The translations under genes and the position numbers were made by a program. The notes beneath the pieces are model-generated. The model searched no databases. It was not told the origin of the DNA and worked only from the letters and a program-made list of their open reading frames with translations. Of a DNA stretch of 64,000 nt, positions 1-6,629 are shown piece after piece. Position 1 is the first letter of the stretch, and each line of letters starts with the position of its first letter. This DNA comes from Marinobacter excellens HL-55 (GTDB lineage Bacteria; Pseudomonadota; Gammaproteobacteria; Pseudomonadales; Oleiphilaceae), in contig LJZQ01000016.1 in assembly GCA_001314845.1 (NCBI GenBank), positions 1-64,000 on the forward strand, written 5' to 3'.

Positions 1-1
1 C

Positions 2-118
2 TTCACCAGATTGGCAAATGGTGAGATCTGGTTGTTGGTGATCTACAAGAAGGCCGTCAAGGAGAACATACCCGCGCATATCCTGAAGTCGATTCGTGAG
101 GTACTGGAAAATGAGTAA
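2..118 (+). CDS. Type II toxin, RelE/HigB family (3' part only)
   Basis: Reading frame open from the window edge, ending in TAA at 116-118. The 38 visible residues (ending SIREVLENE) include a typical RelE/HigB end strand with a basic IYKKAVKENI stretch. The stop overlaps the ATG of the following helix-turn-helix gene at 111, the toxin-then-antitoxin order of HigBA-type systems. RelE/HigB toxins cleave mRNA on the ribosome. The family call rests on the C-terminal fragment plus the neighbour; the N-terminal part lies outside the window. Confidence 0.6.
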   Translation, partial: FTRLANGEIWLLVIYKKAVKENIPAHILKSIREVLENE

Positions 119-410
119 TGAGACTCTGAGCGCTGAGGAGCTTGGCAACAAGCTGCTTCAATCCGTTAAAGAAATGAAAGCGGGCAAAGCCGCACGAGTC
201 AGTCGTGTGGAGCCCAACGAGGTCGCAGAAGCGCGTGGCAAAACTGGCCTCACGCAGCGAGAGTTTGCCGAGGTACTCCATATTTCTCCGCGTACCTTGC
301 AGGAATGGGAGCAGGGGCGACGTAAACCCTCAGGGCCGGCAAAGGCACTCATTGAGATTGCGTTTCGTCATCCGGAAGTTATTCGGGAAGACCTCGAACT
401 CAGGGGTTAA
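111..410 (+). CDS. HTH antitoxin, HigA/NadS-like
   Basis: 99-residue protein with an XRE/Cro-type helix-turn-helix in its second half (TGLTQREFAEVLHISPRTLQ, followed by EWEQGRRKPSG), the usual DNA-binding element of HigA and NadS antitoxins. I start at ATG 111, which overlaps the toxin stop by 8 bases; a GTG at 96 is also in frame. It should neutralise the toxin encoded just upstream and repress the pair. The stop codon abuts the attC at 408, so the pair forms one cassette. Confidence 0.8.
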   Translation: MSNETLSAEELGNKLLQSVKEMKAGKAARVSRVEPNEVAEARGKTGLTQREFAEVLHISPRTLQEWEQGRRKPSGPAKALIEIAFRHPEVIREDLELRG

Positions 411-473
411 CAAGGTGGTCAACGGGACGCCAACTACGCTGCGCTCCGTTGTCGCCCATTACCGCTGGCGTTA
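408..473 (+). repeat. attC site 1
   Basis: Starts TAACAAG and ends GGCGTTA, with an imperfect inverted-repeat interior containing a GCTGCGCTCC segment seen in several other sites here. It closes the first toxin-antitoxin cassette and precedes the retron cassette. Confidence 0.75.
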
Positions 474-533
474 CAAATCAATGGTCAGGTTCGTTGGATT
501 GACTAAAAGAGAGGGAAGAGGTAGCTTTCTGCT

Positions 534-681
534 GTCACCTAGCGATTATGGGCTTAGGCCCATCGGAACACGAGTCGTGTTCTGCCTCTGGATTTTTAGC
601 TTTCTGGCGTTACTTCCTTTGACGGAAGGCGCTAGTCAGCGCCTTCCGTCAAAGGAAGTAACGCGTGCTTAAGTAGGTGAC
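534..681 (+). ncRNA. Retron msr-msd RNA
   Basis: The outer ends pair perfectly: GTCACCTA at 534-541 (a1) with TAGGTGAC at 674-681 (a2). Directly after a1 comes AGC, so G542 is the probable branching guanosine, matching the TAGCGA context of Ec86. The msr part carries two hairpins: 548-553/558-563 with a TTAG loop, and 566-571/577-582. The msd part is a 27-bp perfect stem (607-633 with 638-664) with the tetranucleotide loop AGTC. The RNA ends 8 bases before the effector ATG, the order msr-msd, effector, RT known from Eco1/Ec86. It serves as template and primer for the reverse transcriptase. Seen directly: all pairings. Inferred: the branch base and msDNA ends. Confidence 0.88.
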
Positions 682-689
682 AACTTACA

Positions 690-1607
690 ATGCTTCATGA
701 AATTAGACATAAAAGACTGGTACATGACCGTCTAAGCGCGCTGAGACGGTCAATTAACTCCGGTCGTGTTCTTCTTCCCCCTACTATTGCCCGTTTCGTT
801 TTTTTGTGCGGAGCTAATAAATCAAAAGATGAAATATCAGAGCGACGTAGAGCGCTCATGGATTTTTCTGACAAACACCTGCCTCATACATATTTTTTTC
901 TGGCAGAAAGAATGTTTTCAACACTAAAGGAAGAGGGCCATAAAGAAAATCTTCTTGATGTTGAGCATTTGATTTCTGATTTCTCTGATTACGTCCTGAT
1001 CGTTTTGGAAAGCCCGAGTTCGTTCACCGAACTGGGAGCATTCTCTCATCGGACTTTGCGTGAAAAACTTGTCATCATAAACGACGAGAAGTTTAAAGAC
1101 GAAGAGTCTTTTATAAACCTCGGGCCGATTAAAGCTATCAATGAGTCGTCAGGCCCGGAAAGAATTATTTGTTATAAGATGAGCAATGATGGCATATGGT
1201 CAAAGGATGCGATCGGAGATACGTTTTATAAGATATATAATCTTTTTCAAAAGCCTTTGAAGTCCAAGTCAAAATCCGCAAAGCTAGAGTCCCTACATCC
1301 AGGCGATTCGTTCGATAAGTATTCTGCGATGTTCTTACATGATTTAGTATTCTTGTCGGGGCCTCTCACCCATAAGGAAGTAATAGAGTTATTAATACAG
1401 CTCTTTGGCAAGTCAAACTTTAATAACGTCTCTAAGCTCTTAGCAATTCTCTGCGCTTTTGGTTCAATTGAAAGAAACGCGAAAGGTCTTTATCGATCAA
1501 AAAGGTCGGATTGTTACTATAAATATAATTTCGATTTGTCTCCTTTTATAGCTGTTTTTCGGAATTACGCGCAAAGAAAATACCCGGAAAGACTTTATGC
1601 GTATTGA
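690..1607 (+). CDS. Retron effector, nucleoside deoxyribosyltransferase-like (RcaT-type)
   Basis: 305 residues. The N-terminal half resembles a nucleoside deoxyribosyltransferase fold: FVFLCGANKS near residues 37-46, then HLISDFSDYVLIVLESPSSF followed by TELGAF, where the Glu of TELG is in the position of the catalytic acid. The C-terminal third (about 200-305) looks like a winged helix (GPLTHKEVIELLIQLFG). This two-part layout and length match the Eco1/Ec86 retron toxin, which is held inactive by the RT-msDNA filament and, when released on phage infection, attacks NAD-type nucleotides. It lies between the msr-msd RNA and the RT, overlapping the RT start by 11 bases. AT-rich codon use sets it apart from the chromosomal genes and suggests transfer. 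Confidence 0.78.
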   Translation: MLHEIRHKRLVHDRLSALRRSINSGRVLLPPTIARFVFLCGANKSKDEISERRRALMDFSDKHLPHTYFFLAERMFSTLKEEGHKENLLDVEHLISDFSDYVLIVLESPSSFTELGAFSHRTLREKLVIINDEKFKDEESFINLGPIKAINESSGPERIICYKMSNDGIWSKDAIGDTFYKIYNLFQKPLKSKSKSAKLESLHPGDSFDKYSAMFLHDLVFLSGPLTHKEVIELLIQLFGKSNFNNVSKLLAILCAFGSIERNAKGLYRSKRSDCYYKYNFDLSPFIAVFRNYAQRKYPERLYAY

Positions 1608-2538
1608 AGAAGTGATCTCAAGAGACCTTAAGGTTCCAGAAAGCCTCATCAATGAGGCAATTTCTGGAGCTAGAGTTCGAGTAAAGAAGTTTCAAATTCC
1701 TAAAAGATCCGGTGGTTCTAGAGAAATTTTCCATCCATCGAAAAAGCTTAAGGTTATCCAGTATTGGTTGATGCATTAGGTATTTAACAATATGCCCCTA
1801 AGCGATGCTGCGATGGCATATAGAGAGGGGATCTCGATACTACATAATGCCAGAGCCCATTCGTTGAACCGGTACTTCTTAAGAATGGATTTCAAAGATT
1901 TTTTTCCTAGCATACGCTTCGAAGATGTCGAATCTCATATTAAAGCGTGGCACCGAAATTTCAAACCCGAATGGGACTTGAACGATAAATCACTAGAATT
2001 TATTAACCAGTCTTGTTTTTTTAAGAATGATAGATTAGCAGTTGGGTATCCGTCGTCCCCTGCTATTAGTAACATAGTTATGAGGGATATTGACTCCAAG
2101 ATTCTCAACGAAATTGGGTCAGAGAAATATGGGAACGTCGTATATACTAGGTATGCTGATGATATGGTTTTTTCGACTAATCAAAAGGGGGCTTGCAAGG
2201 AAATAATAAAGGCTGTTAAGGAAATTGTTAGTGTTTGCAAGTCTCCTGTTTTGGAAATAAATGAATCGAAAACGCGCTTAGGTAGTAGCACGGGCGGATC
2301 GGCTTCGGTTACTGGGCTAAAGATCTGTTCAGACGGCCGTATCACTATAAATCGCAAGCATAAGGATCATATTAGATTAATGCTTAGCCTCTTTTCAAAA
2401 GGTAAGCTTGATCCAAAGGAAGTACCATCGCTAGCTGGGCACTTAGCTTACTGTCATTATGTAGCCCCAGATTTCTACTCCGGGTTGTCCAGTAAGTTCT
2501 TCAAAGAAATACATCAAGTTCGGACTATGGATTTGTAA
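1597..2538 (+). pseudogene. Retron reverse transcriptase with an in-frame TAG
   Basis: One frame from ATG 1597 to TAA 2536-2538 (313 codons, normal for a retron RT), interrupted by TAG at 1777-1779 (codon 61). Both sides read as RT. Upstream is the N-terminal region with KKFQIPKRSGGSREIFHP; downstream are the retron-specific NARAH motif, MDFKDFFPS (motif A), GYPSSPAISN, the catalytic YTRYADDMVFS, and VTG (retron motif) in SASVTGLK. The break falls in the WLMH-stop-VF segment where retron RTs normally have an acidic or basic residue, so a single substitution such as GAG to TAG would explain it. It could be a null allele, a readthrough site or a sequence error. The last codon overlaps attC site 2. 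Confidence 0.85.
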
Positions 2539-2607
2539 CAATCGGCTGCACAGCGACCGATTTTCCGCCGCTTCGCGGCTCCAAACCGGCGCGTGAGCCG
2601 GGCGTTA
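2536..2607 (+). repeat. attC site 2
   Basis: TAACAAT through GGGCGTTA, 72 bases, with a CCGCCGCTTCGCGGCTCC central hairpin. Nearly identical to the sites at 3718 and 5073. It ends the retron cassette. Confidence 0.85.
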
Positions 2608-2633
2608 TACACATAAAAGCAAAGGGGAACACC

Positions 2634-2969
2634 GTGGGAAGTAGCAAGCAATCGCTCGTAAAACTCAGCGCGATCATAGAGCAGCATTCGGCAAATCAAA
2701 CAGATATGCCATTTCGCAACATGTTTGCTACTGCTTGCTATCTCTCCGTGATTGGTGAGGACCTTGCGGCTAGAAAGCAGCTTAAAAGCCTTTTCGACTG
2801 GTTAGGCTGGGATGATCGGCGAACCTATTTTAGCGCCATTCTTGAGTCCTTATCGGAGTTCGCCCCGAAGTATGCGTCTGAAATAGCTGCTAACCAGGAA
2901 ATCAATAAAATCTTTTACAGAGTTGAGGCTTCGGCTGGTTCAGCCTCTGACTCAACGGATAATGTATAA
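2634..2969 (+). CDS. Hypothetical cassette protein
   Basis: 111 residues, start GTG 2634 chosen because AAAGGGG lies 8-13 bases upstream. No transmembrane segment and no motif I recognise. It is predicted mostly helical, with a SLFDWLGWDDRRTYF segment and a low-complexity SAGSASDS tail. It is a single-gene cassette bounded by attC sites at 2536 and 2967. Function unknown. Confidence 0.6.
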   Translation: MGSSKQSLVKLSAIIEQHSANQTDMPFRNMFATACYLSVIGEDLAARKQLKSLFDWLGWDDRRTYFSAILESLSEFAPKYASEIAANQEINKIFYRVEASAGSASDSTDNV

Positions 2970-3044
2970 CCAGGGCAGGCACGGCGACGCCCACTACATT
3001 GCGCCTTCGGCTCCACTCCGTGGTCGCGCATGCTGCGAGCGTTA
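2967..3044 (+). repeat. attC site 3
   Basis: TAACCAG through AGCGTTA, 78 bases, overlapping the stop codon of the preceding gene. The interior differs from the 2536/3718/5073 family. Confidence 0.7.
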
Positions 3045-3073
3045 TGCCCCTCTTTCATTGTCCTTTGCCATAC

Positions 3074-3106
3074 ATTAACGCTTGACGTTATTAACGCTCT
3101 GCGTCA
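3074..3106 (+). promoter_or_regulatory. Probable higBA promoter/operator
   Basis: ATTAACGCT occurs at 3074-3082 and again at 3090-3098, and TGACG (3083-3087) is mirrored by CGTCA (3102-3106). A TTGACG hexamer at 3082-3087 could be a -35 element. The position just upstream of higB (ATG 3117) fits HigA autoregulation. Inferred from repeats only. Confidence 0.4.
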
Positions 3107-3116
3107 CCATTCCTTT

Positions 3117-3395
3117 ATGATCATATCGTTCAAGTGTAAGGATACCGAGAAGCTGGCAGGCGGACGCCGCGTCAGACGCTTTGTCAATTTCGAGCGCGTT
3201 GCCTTGAGGAAGATCCGGCAACTCCAGGCTGCAAGTCAGCTTGATGATCTTAAAGTACCGCCCGGCAATATGTTGGAGCCGTTGCATGGTGATCGCGAGG
3301 GTCAGCACAGCATTCGAATCAACAGGCAGTTCCGGGTTTGCTTCCGCTGGACCAAGGCTGGTGCGGAAGATGTCGAAATTGTCGATTACCATTAG
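3117..3395 (+). CDS. higB: HigB-type mRNA interferase toxin
   Basis: 92 residues, normal for HigB/RelE-like killer proteins. MIISFKCKDTEKL opens the fold; RRFVNFERVALRKI, PPGNMLEPLHGDREGQHSIR and QFRVCFRW are the conserved segments of the plasmid-maintenance killer family, ending in VEIVDYH. These toxins cut mRNA in the ribosomal A site. ATG 3117 is chosen because it gives the family-standard N terminus; an in-frame upstream extension would run through the attC. The antitoxin gene starts 10 bases downstream behind a strong AGGAGGTG. Confidence 0.9.
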   Translation: MIISFKCKDTEKLAGGRRVRRFVNFERVALRKIRQLQAASQLDDLKVPPGNMLEPLHGDREGQHSIRINRQFRVCFRWTKAGAEDVEIVDYH

Positions 3396-3405
3396 GAGGT
3401 GACTC

Positions 3406-3720
3406 ATGCGCAACATTGAAGCTGTAACGCCAGGCGAGTTACTGAAGGAAGAGTTTCTTGAGCCAATGGGTATTTCTCAATACCGTTTGGCCAAAGAAAT
3501 TGGGGTGCCTGCTCAGAGAATCGGCCAGATTATTGCTGGAAAGCGTTCGATAACCGCAGACACGGACCTGCGACTTTGTCGCTTCTTTGGTTTGTCCAAT
3601 GGCTATTGGTTGCGAGCTCAGGCGGCCTACGACACTGAGATTGCGGAAGATGCCCTTGAGGATCAACTGAAGAACATTCGTCCGTGGAGTGCTGTATCAG
3701 AAATCGGGCACAGGGCATAA
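3406..3720 (+). CDS. higA: HigA-type antitoxin
   Basis: 104 residues. TPGELLKEEFLEPMGISQYR then LAKEIGVPAQRIGQIIAGKR is the classic HigA opening and XRE helix-turn-helix (roughly residues 9-60), followed by a helical dimerisation region containing SNGYWLRAQAAYD. It binds and neutralises HigB and represses the pair. The ribosome-binding site AGGAGGTG at about 3394 is unusually strong, in line with the need for antitoxin excess. The stop lies inside attC site 4. Confidence 0.92.
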   Translation: MRNIEAVTPGELLKEEFLEPMGISQYRLAKEIGVPAQRIGQIIAGKRSITADTDLRLCRFFGLSNGYWLRAQAAYDTEIAEDALEDQLKNIRPWSAVSEIGHRA

Positions 3721-3789
3721 CCAACGGCTGCACAGCGACCGATTTTCCGCCGCTTCGCGGCTCCAAACCGGCGCGTGAGCCGGGCGTTA
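3718..3789 (+). repeat. attC site 4
   Basis: TAACCAA through GGGCGTTA, 72 bases. Matches site 2 at nearly every base after the first few positions. Ends the higBA cassette. Confidence 0.85.
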
Positions 3790-3793
3790 TGCC

Positions 3794-4090
3794 CTAAAGC
3801 AAATGTCCTTCTGGCAGCATTCGCTTGTGCAGAATGCGGATAATTTCGACACCATTTTCCGAGGCTAGCCGATAAAAAATGATGTGGCTCCCTTGTCGAT
3901 AATTTCGGTAGCCAAGGCTTATTTCATCGCAGGTTTGCCCCAGGTTCGGATTCTCACCGAGAAGGTAGAAGCACTGATCGAACCGAAGAATGTAGTGGTT
4001 TCGTTGATCTCGGCCCCATTTACGTTCCGTGTTAATCGCAATAGATTTGAGGTCAGCTTTTGCCTTCCTGGAAAGCTTGAAATTCGGCAT
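3794..4090 (-). CDS. parE: ParE toxin (RelE/ParE superfamily)
   Basis: 98 residues on the minus strand. FKLSRKAKADLKSIAINTER, then YILRFDQCFYLLGENPNLG and YRQGSHIIFYRL, are the standard ParE segments, with a terminal RILHKRML. ParE toxins poison DNA gyrase. The start ATG shares one base with the parD stop, the usual translational coupling. The cassette is reversed relative to the array, so expression must come from its own promoter. Confidence 0.92.
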   Translation of the reverse strand: MPNFKLSRKAKADLKSIAINTERKWGRDQRNHYILRFDQCFYLLGENPNLGQTCDEISLGYRNYRQGSHIIFYRLASENGVEIIRILHKRMLPEGHLL

Positions 4091-4329
4091 CAGTGTCCTT
4101 CGTTGTCCAGTTCACGAATAAACGAGTCATAGGAGTAGTCCTCAAAACCACTATCCTCACCTTCCTTGAGCAGTTTGCGGAGCGTGATCAAGCGGGTTTC
4201 GGATTCTTCAAGCAGGCGCAAGCCGGCACGAACGACTTCGCTGGTTGAACTGTATCGGCCATTTTTGAGTTGTTCCGCAATGAACGCGTCAAAATGTTGG
4301 CCTAGAGTGATGCTGGTATTTTTTTGCAC
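4090..4329 (-). CDS. parD: ParD antitoxin
   Basis: 79 residues. TSITLGQHFDAFIAEQLKNG then RYSSTSEVVRAGLRLLEE is the ribbon-helix-helix domain of the ParD/CopG family. The acidic C-terminal tail (EGEDSGFEDYSYDSFIREL) would wrap ParE. First gene of the reversed parDE pair; a perfect palindrome lies about 20 bases upstream of its start and is the probable autoregulatory operator. Confidence 0.92.
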   Translation of the reverse strand: MQKNTSITLGQHFDAFIAEQLKNGRYSSTSEVVRAGLRLLEESETRLITLRKLLKEGEDSGFEDYSYDSFIRELDNEGH

Positions 4330-4345
4330 GGTGCCACCTCACTAG

Positions 4346-4360
4346 TACCAATAATTGGTA
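4346..4360 (-). promoter_or_regulatory. parDE operator palindrome
   Basis: TACCAAT, one base, ATTGGTA: a perfect 7-bp inverted repeat 17 bases upstream of parD. The position and symmetry fit binding by the ParD ribbon-helix-helix dimer. Binding is inferred. Confidence 0.5.
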
Positions 4361-4379
4361 TATTTTGGTTCAGGTGACA

Positions 4380-4422
4380 TAACAATGCAATCCACGCGAC
4401 AAGCGCGTGATTGCTGGCGTTA
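4380..4422 (+). repeat. attC site 5 (short)
   Basis: Only 43 bases: TAACAAT through GGCGTTA. The stem CAATCCACGCG/CGCGTGATTG pairs with one unpaired C, matching the extrahelical-base design of attC sites. It is shorter than the usual attC range. Confidence 0.6.
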
Positions 4423-4821
4423 TGTTTCTCTCAGAGCGGGCTCAAGTCCAAGGTGATCGACAAAAGGGATAAAGTCGCGATCTAGAAACAGCAGTGGTAG
4501 CTCTCTCTCTATGCAGAAGGTCGCGATGATCACGTCGGCAGTTTTTCGGATGGTGATGCCCCTTTTGCGGAGAGCCCGATAATTGTCAGCGCAAACAACT
4601 GCCATGTCTTTGCCAAACATTTCATACTGTTCCAGCGAGAGCAGGCTTTGTTTGGTCTGACGATAGTGTTTGTCGTTGCGGATGCCTTGCAGGATTTCCA
4701 GAAATATAAGGTCGCCGATAGCGACGGATCCGTGGATTATTGAGGCATCCAACAGGTCAGTGTGCGGGTTTTTGACGCCATTGAAATAGTCGATCCAGAC
4801 GCTGGTATCAACCAATATCAT
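4420..4821 (-). CDS. vapC: VapC-family PIN-domain ribonuclease toxin
   Basis: 133 residues. The PIN active-site acids are visible: D5 (MILVDTSVWIDYF), E42 (FLEILQG), D96 (TADVIIA) and D114/D116 (FLDRDF). VapC toxins cleave tRNA or rRNA. The gene overlaps the 3' end of the vapB-type gene by 4 bases (ATGA). The cassette runs against the array direction. No key residue is missing. Confidence 0.93.
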   Translation of the reverse strand: MILVDTSVWIDYFNGVKNPHTDLLDASIIHGSVAIGDLIFLEILQGIRNDKHYRQTKQSLLSLEQYEMFGKDMAVVCADNYRALRKRGITIRKTADVIIATFCIERELPLLFLDRDFIPFVDHLGLEPALRET

Positions 4822-5012
4822 CCGGCGCTCCGCATTTCATCCAGGTCGCCTTCCCACTTGATTTTGCCTCGTAGCTTTCGAATCTCCTGCTGCTTGCTAA
4901 GCTGGACCAGAAGTTTCAGGCCTTGCTCAACGGCCTCTTTTTTGGTTTCGTAGCCGGAGGCTTTGAGGGCTTCGGCCATCAACTGGTCGTCGATGACAAT
5001 GTTAGTTCTCAT
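4818..5012 (-). CDS. vapB: VapB-family antitoxin
   Basis: 64 residues from ATG 5012: MRTNIVIDDQLMAEALKASG, then ETKKEAVEQGLKLL. This is the short ribbon-helix-helix form common with PIN toxins (DUF2191/VapB type). A tryptophan and acidic residues in the tail (KWEGDLDEMR) would contact VapC. The longer upstream extension is rejected because it would read through the operator palindrome at 5023-5050. Confidence 0.9.
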   Translation of the reverse strand: MRTNIVIDDQLMAEALKASGYETKKEAVEQGLKLLVQLSKQQEIRKLRGKIKWEGDLDEMRSAG

Positions 5013-5022
5013 GTCGCACCTA

Positions 5023-5050
5023 TGTGTATGGATGTCGATTTCCATACACA
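5023..5050 (-). promoter_or_regulatory. vapBC operator palindrome
   Basis: TGTGTATGGA and TCCATACACA form a perfect 10-bp inverted repeat around an 8-base spacer, ending 11 bases upstream of the vapB start. This is a typical autoregulatory site for a VapBC complex. Function inferred. Confidence 0.6.
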
Positions 5051-5072
5051 ATCTAGCACTCCAAAGAGAACA

Positions 5073-5144
5073 TAACAATCGGCTGCACAGTGACCGATTT
5101 TCTGCCGCTTCGCGGCTCCCAAACGGCGCATGAGCCGGGCGTTA
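5073..5144 (+). repeat. attC site 6
   Basis: TAACAAT through GGGCGTTA, 72 bases. Same family as sites 2 and 4, with a few substitutions in the central hairpin. Confidence 0.85.
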
Positions 5145-5153
5145 AGTTCTATT

Positions 5154-5170
5154 GTTGCGTGGTGCGCAAC
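5154..5170 (+). promoter_or_regulatory. higBA operator-like palindrome
   Basis: GTTGCG, 5 bases, CGCAAC: a perfect 6-bp inverted repeat 16 bases upstream of the second higB ATG. A TAATAT at 5175-5180 could be the -10 box, so a bound HigA would block the promoter. Inferred from position. Confidence 0.45.
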
Positions 5171-5186
5171 ATGCTAATATTCCCTC

Positions 5187-5464
5187 ATGATTAAATCATT
5201 CCGTCACAAAGGACTGAAGCGGTTTTACTCGACCGGCCACACGTCCGGCATAGACCCGGCCATGCCAAGAAGCTGCGTATGCAGCTGGTTGCTCTGGATA
5301 CGGCGACTTCAGTGGAAGACATGGATATCCCGGGTTTTCGGCTTCATCCATTGAAGGGCAAAGACAAAGGCCGGTGGTCGATTAGGGTTAATGGAAATTG
5401 GCGTATGACGTTCGAATTCCAGGACGGCAACGCCTACATTCTTGATTATGAGGATTATCACTAA
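5187..5464 (+). pseudogene. higB: HigB toxin gene with a one-base frameshift
   Basis: ATG 5187 begins MIKSFRHKGLKRFYSTGHTS then GIDPA, a standard HigB start. After GACCCGGCC at about 5258-5266 the family sequence resumes in another frame: HAKKLRMQLVALDTA, then DIPGFRLHPLKG, GRWSIRVNGNWRMTFEF and ILDYEDYH to the stop at 5462-5464. Total length 278 bases is one short of 93 codons, so a single C appears to be lost from a CCC run. The antitoxin behind it is intact. Either a toxin-dead allele or a sequencing error. A shorter product from ATG 5279 could still be made but lacks the first third. Confidence 0.85.
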
Positions 5465-5757
5465 TGACTATGCATAATCCGCCGCATCCTGGCGAATTCA
5501 TTCGCGAGGTGTACTTGGAGCCTTTCGGTATCAGCTCTCGCCAGCTTGCTTCCAGTTTGGGCGTTTCACCTTCTACGTTGTCTCGGCTGCTCAAAGGGGA
5601 TAGTGGCATTAGCCCTGAAATGTCTCTGCGGCTGTCGAAGGTTCTCGGGCGTACTCCTGAGAGCTGGTTGGCTATGCAAGATATGTATGACCTATGGGTG
5701 GCTCGCGGCACAGTCAATCTGGATGGTATTCACCGCCTGGACTTCGAAGCAGCTTAA
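5464..5757 (+). CDS. higA: HigA-type antitoxin
   Basis: 97 residues. [20 protein letters not shown] then [20 protein letters not shown] is the HigA signature with an XRE helix-turn-helix, followed by [20 protein letters not shown]. The ATG overlaps the end of the broken higB stop (TAATG). Intact and presumably still a repressor of its own operator even if its toxin is dead. Confidence 0.92.
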   Translation: MTMHNPPHPGEFIREVYLEPFGISSRQLASSLGVSPSTLSRLLKGDSGISPEMSLRLSKVLGRTPESWLAMQDMYDLWVARGTVNLDGIHRLDFEAA

Positions 5758-5819
5758 CCAGTGGCTGTTGTCGGACGCGTCTGCGCTGGCGCTCCGGCAC
5801 GCCGCAAAGCTAAGCGTTA
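5755..5819 (+). repeat. attC site 7
   Basis: TAACCAG through AGCGTTA, 65 bases. Resembles site 12 in its CCAGTGGCTGTTG start and AAGCGTTA end, so these two form a second attC family. Confidence 0.8.
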
Positions 5820-5829
5820 AGTGTCTATT

Positions 5830-6138
5830 ATGGATGAAATTTTAGTCATAGCGATTGGCTCCGGAATCGTTTCGCTTTTCCTTTTGACCAAGGTTTGGCG
5901 AAGCAACGAGCATCTTGCATTCAAGATTGCCGTTAGCTGCGTGACTGTCATGCCGATAGTTGGACCGGTCTTCTATTTTTTCGTAGCCAACAACACGCCA
6001 CCCCAAGATCGTTGCCTCCAGAATGAAGGGCCTCGGGGTGAATATGCACACCGTTGGCTCAGCGTGAAGCCTCTGTACCAGGACATCATTGACGAAAAAA
6101 AGGCGGATGATGGGGCGCAGCATCGTGAAAACACTTAA
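5830..6138 (+). CDS. Small membrane protein, PLDc_N-like
   Basis: 102 residues from ATG 5830 (a GTG at 5821 is also possible). Two hydrophobic segments, about residues 4-22 (ILVIAIGSGIVSLFLLTKVW) and 33-52 (IAVSCVTVMPIVGPVFYFFV), with a PIVGPVFYF-type turn as in the two-helix N-terminal domain of cardiolipin synthases (PLDc_N). The hydrophilic tail is charged. It has no catalytic phospholipase domain. Single-gene cassette of unknown role. Confidence 0.6.
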   Translation: MDEILVIAIGSGIVSLFLLTKVWRSNEHLAFKIAVSCVTVMPIVGPVFYFFVANNTPPQDRCLQNEGPRGEYAHRWLSVKPLYQDIIDEKKADDGAQHRENT

Positions 6139-6210
6139 CCAATCGCTTAAGTACGTTCCCGGCCTGAAGACCGTCCACCGGACGTCCCGCTGCGCTCCGC
6201 ATTGGGTCAT
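6136..6210 (+). repeat. attC site 8 (degenerate)
   Basis: Starts TAACCAA right at the end of the preceding gene and contains the GCTGCGCTCC segment, but ends in GGGTCAT rather than GCGTTA. Likely a decayed or divergent attC. Confidence 0.5.
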
Positions 6211-6213
6211 CGT

Positions 6214-6540
6214 ATGAAGAAGCTATTTTTTTGGTCGTTCATTCTGTTTTTCGTGTTTGCGCAGTCCTACTTTATCTATGCGCTACACCAACCAGAGGCC
6301 GCCAAGTCATTTACGCAACTCTGGTATAGTTTTGGGGTAGAGCAGACTGCCTACTCGGAGTTCGTTTTCCGGACGATTCAGTGGTGGGTGGTATTGCCTA
6401 TTCTGTGTCTCGGCTTGGCCTTTTCAGCACTGTTTCGCGTATCCAAATGGTTGCCATTCACCGCAATCTCCGTGAGCTTTGCCGGTACAGTCGCTCTTTA
6501 CTGGTCTGCGTATGCGCCAGCATTGCTTGTGTACGTTTAA
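6214..6540 (+). CDS. Small integral membrane protein
   Basis: 108 residues from ATG 6214. Three hydrophobic segments, near residues 3-22 (LFFWSFILFFVFAQSYFIYA), 55-75 (WWVVLPILCLGLAFSALF) and 82-105. No family recognised. Cassette gene between attC-like sites at 6136 and 6545. Function unknown. Confidence 0.6.
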   Translation: MKKLFFWSFILFFVFAQSYFIYALHQPEAAKSFTQLWYSFGVEQTAYSEFVFRTIQWWVVLPILCLGLAFSALFRVSKWLPFTAISVSFAGTVALYWSAYAPALLVYV

Positions 6541-6544
6541 GGCC

Positions 6545-6611
6545 TAACAAGGCCCTGAAGGTTGTTCCGGGCCGATGGCCCTCCACCGACCGCCGCTAAA
6601 CAACGGTGTTG
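6545..6611 (+). repeat. attC site 9
   Basis: TAACAAG through GTGTTGG. The right core has one or two changes from GCGTTAG. The GGCCCTGAAGGTTGTTC interior is of a third family. Confidence 0.65.
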
Positions 6612-6629
6612 GGCTCCAAAGGAATCGTC

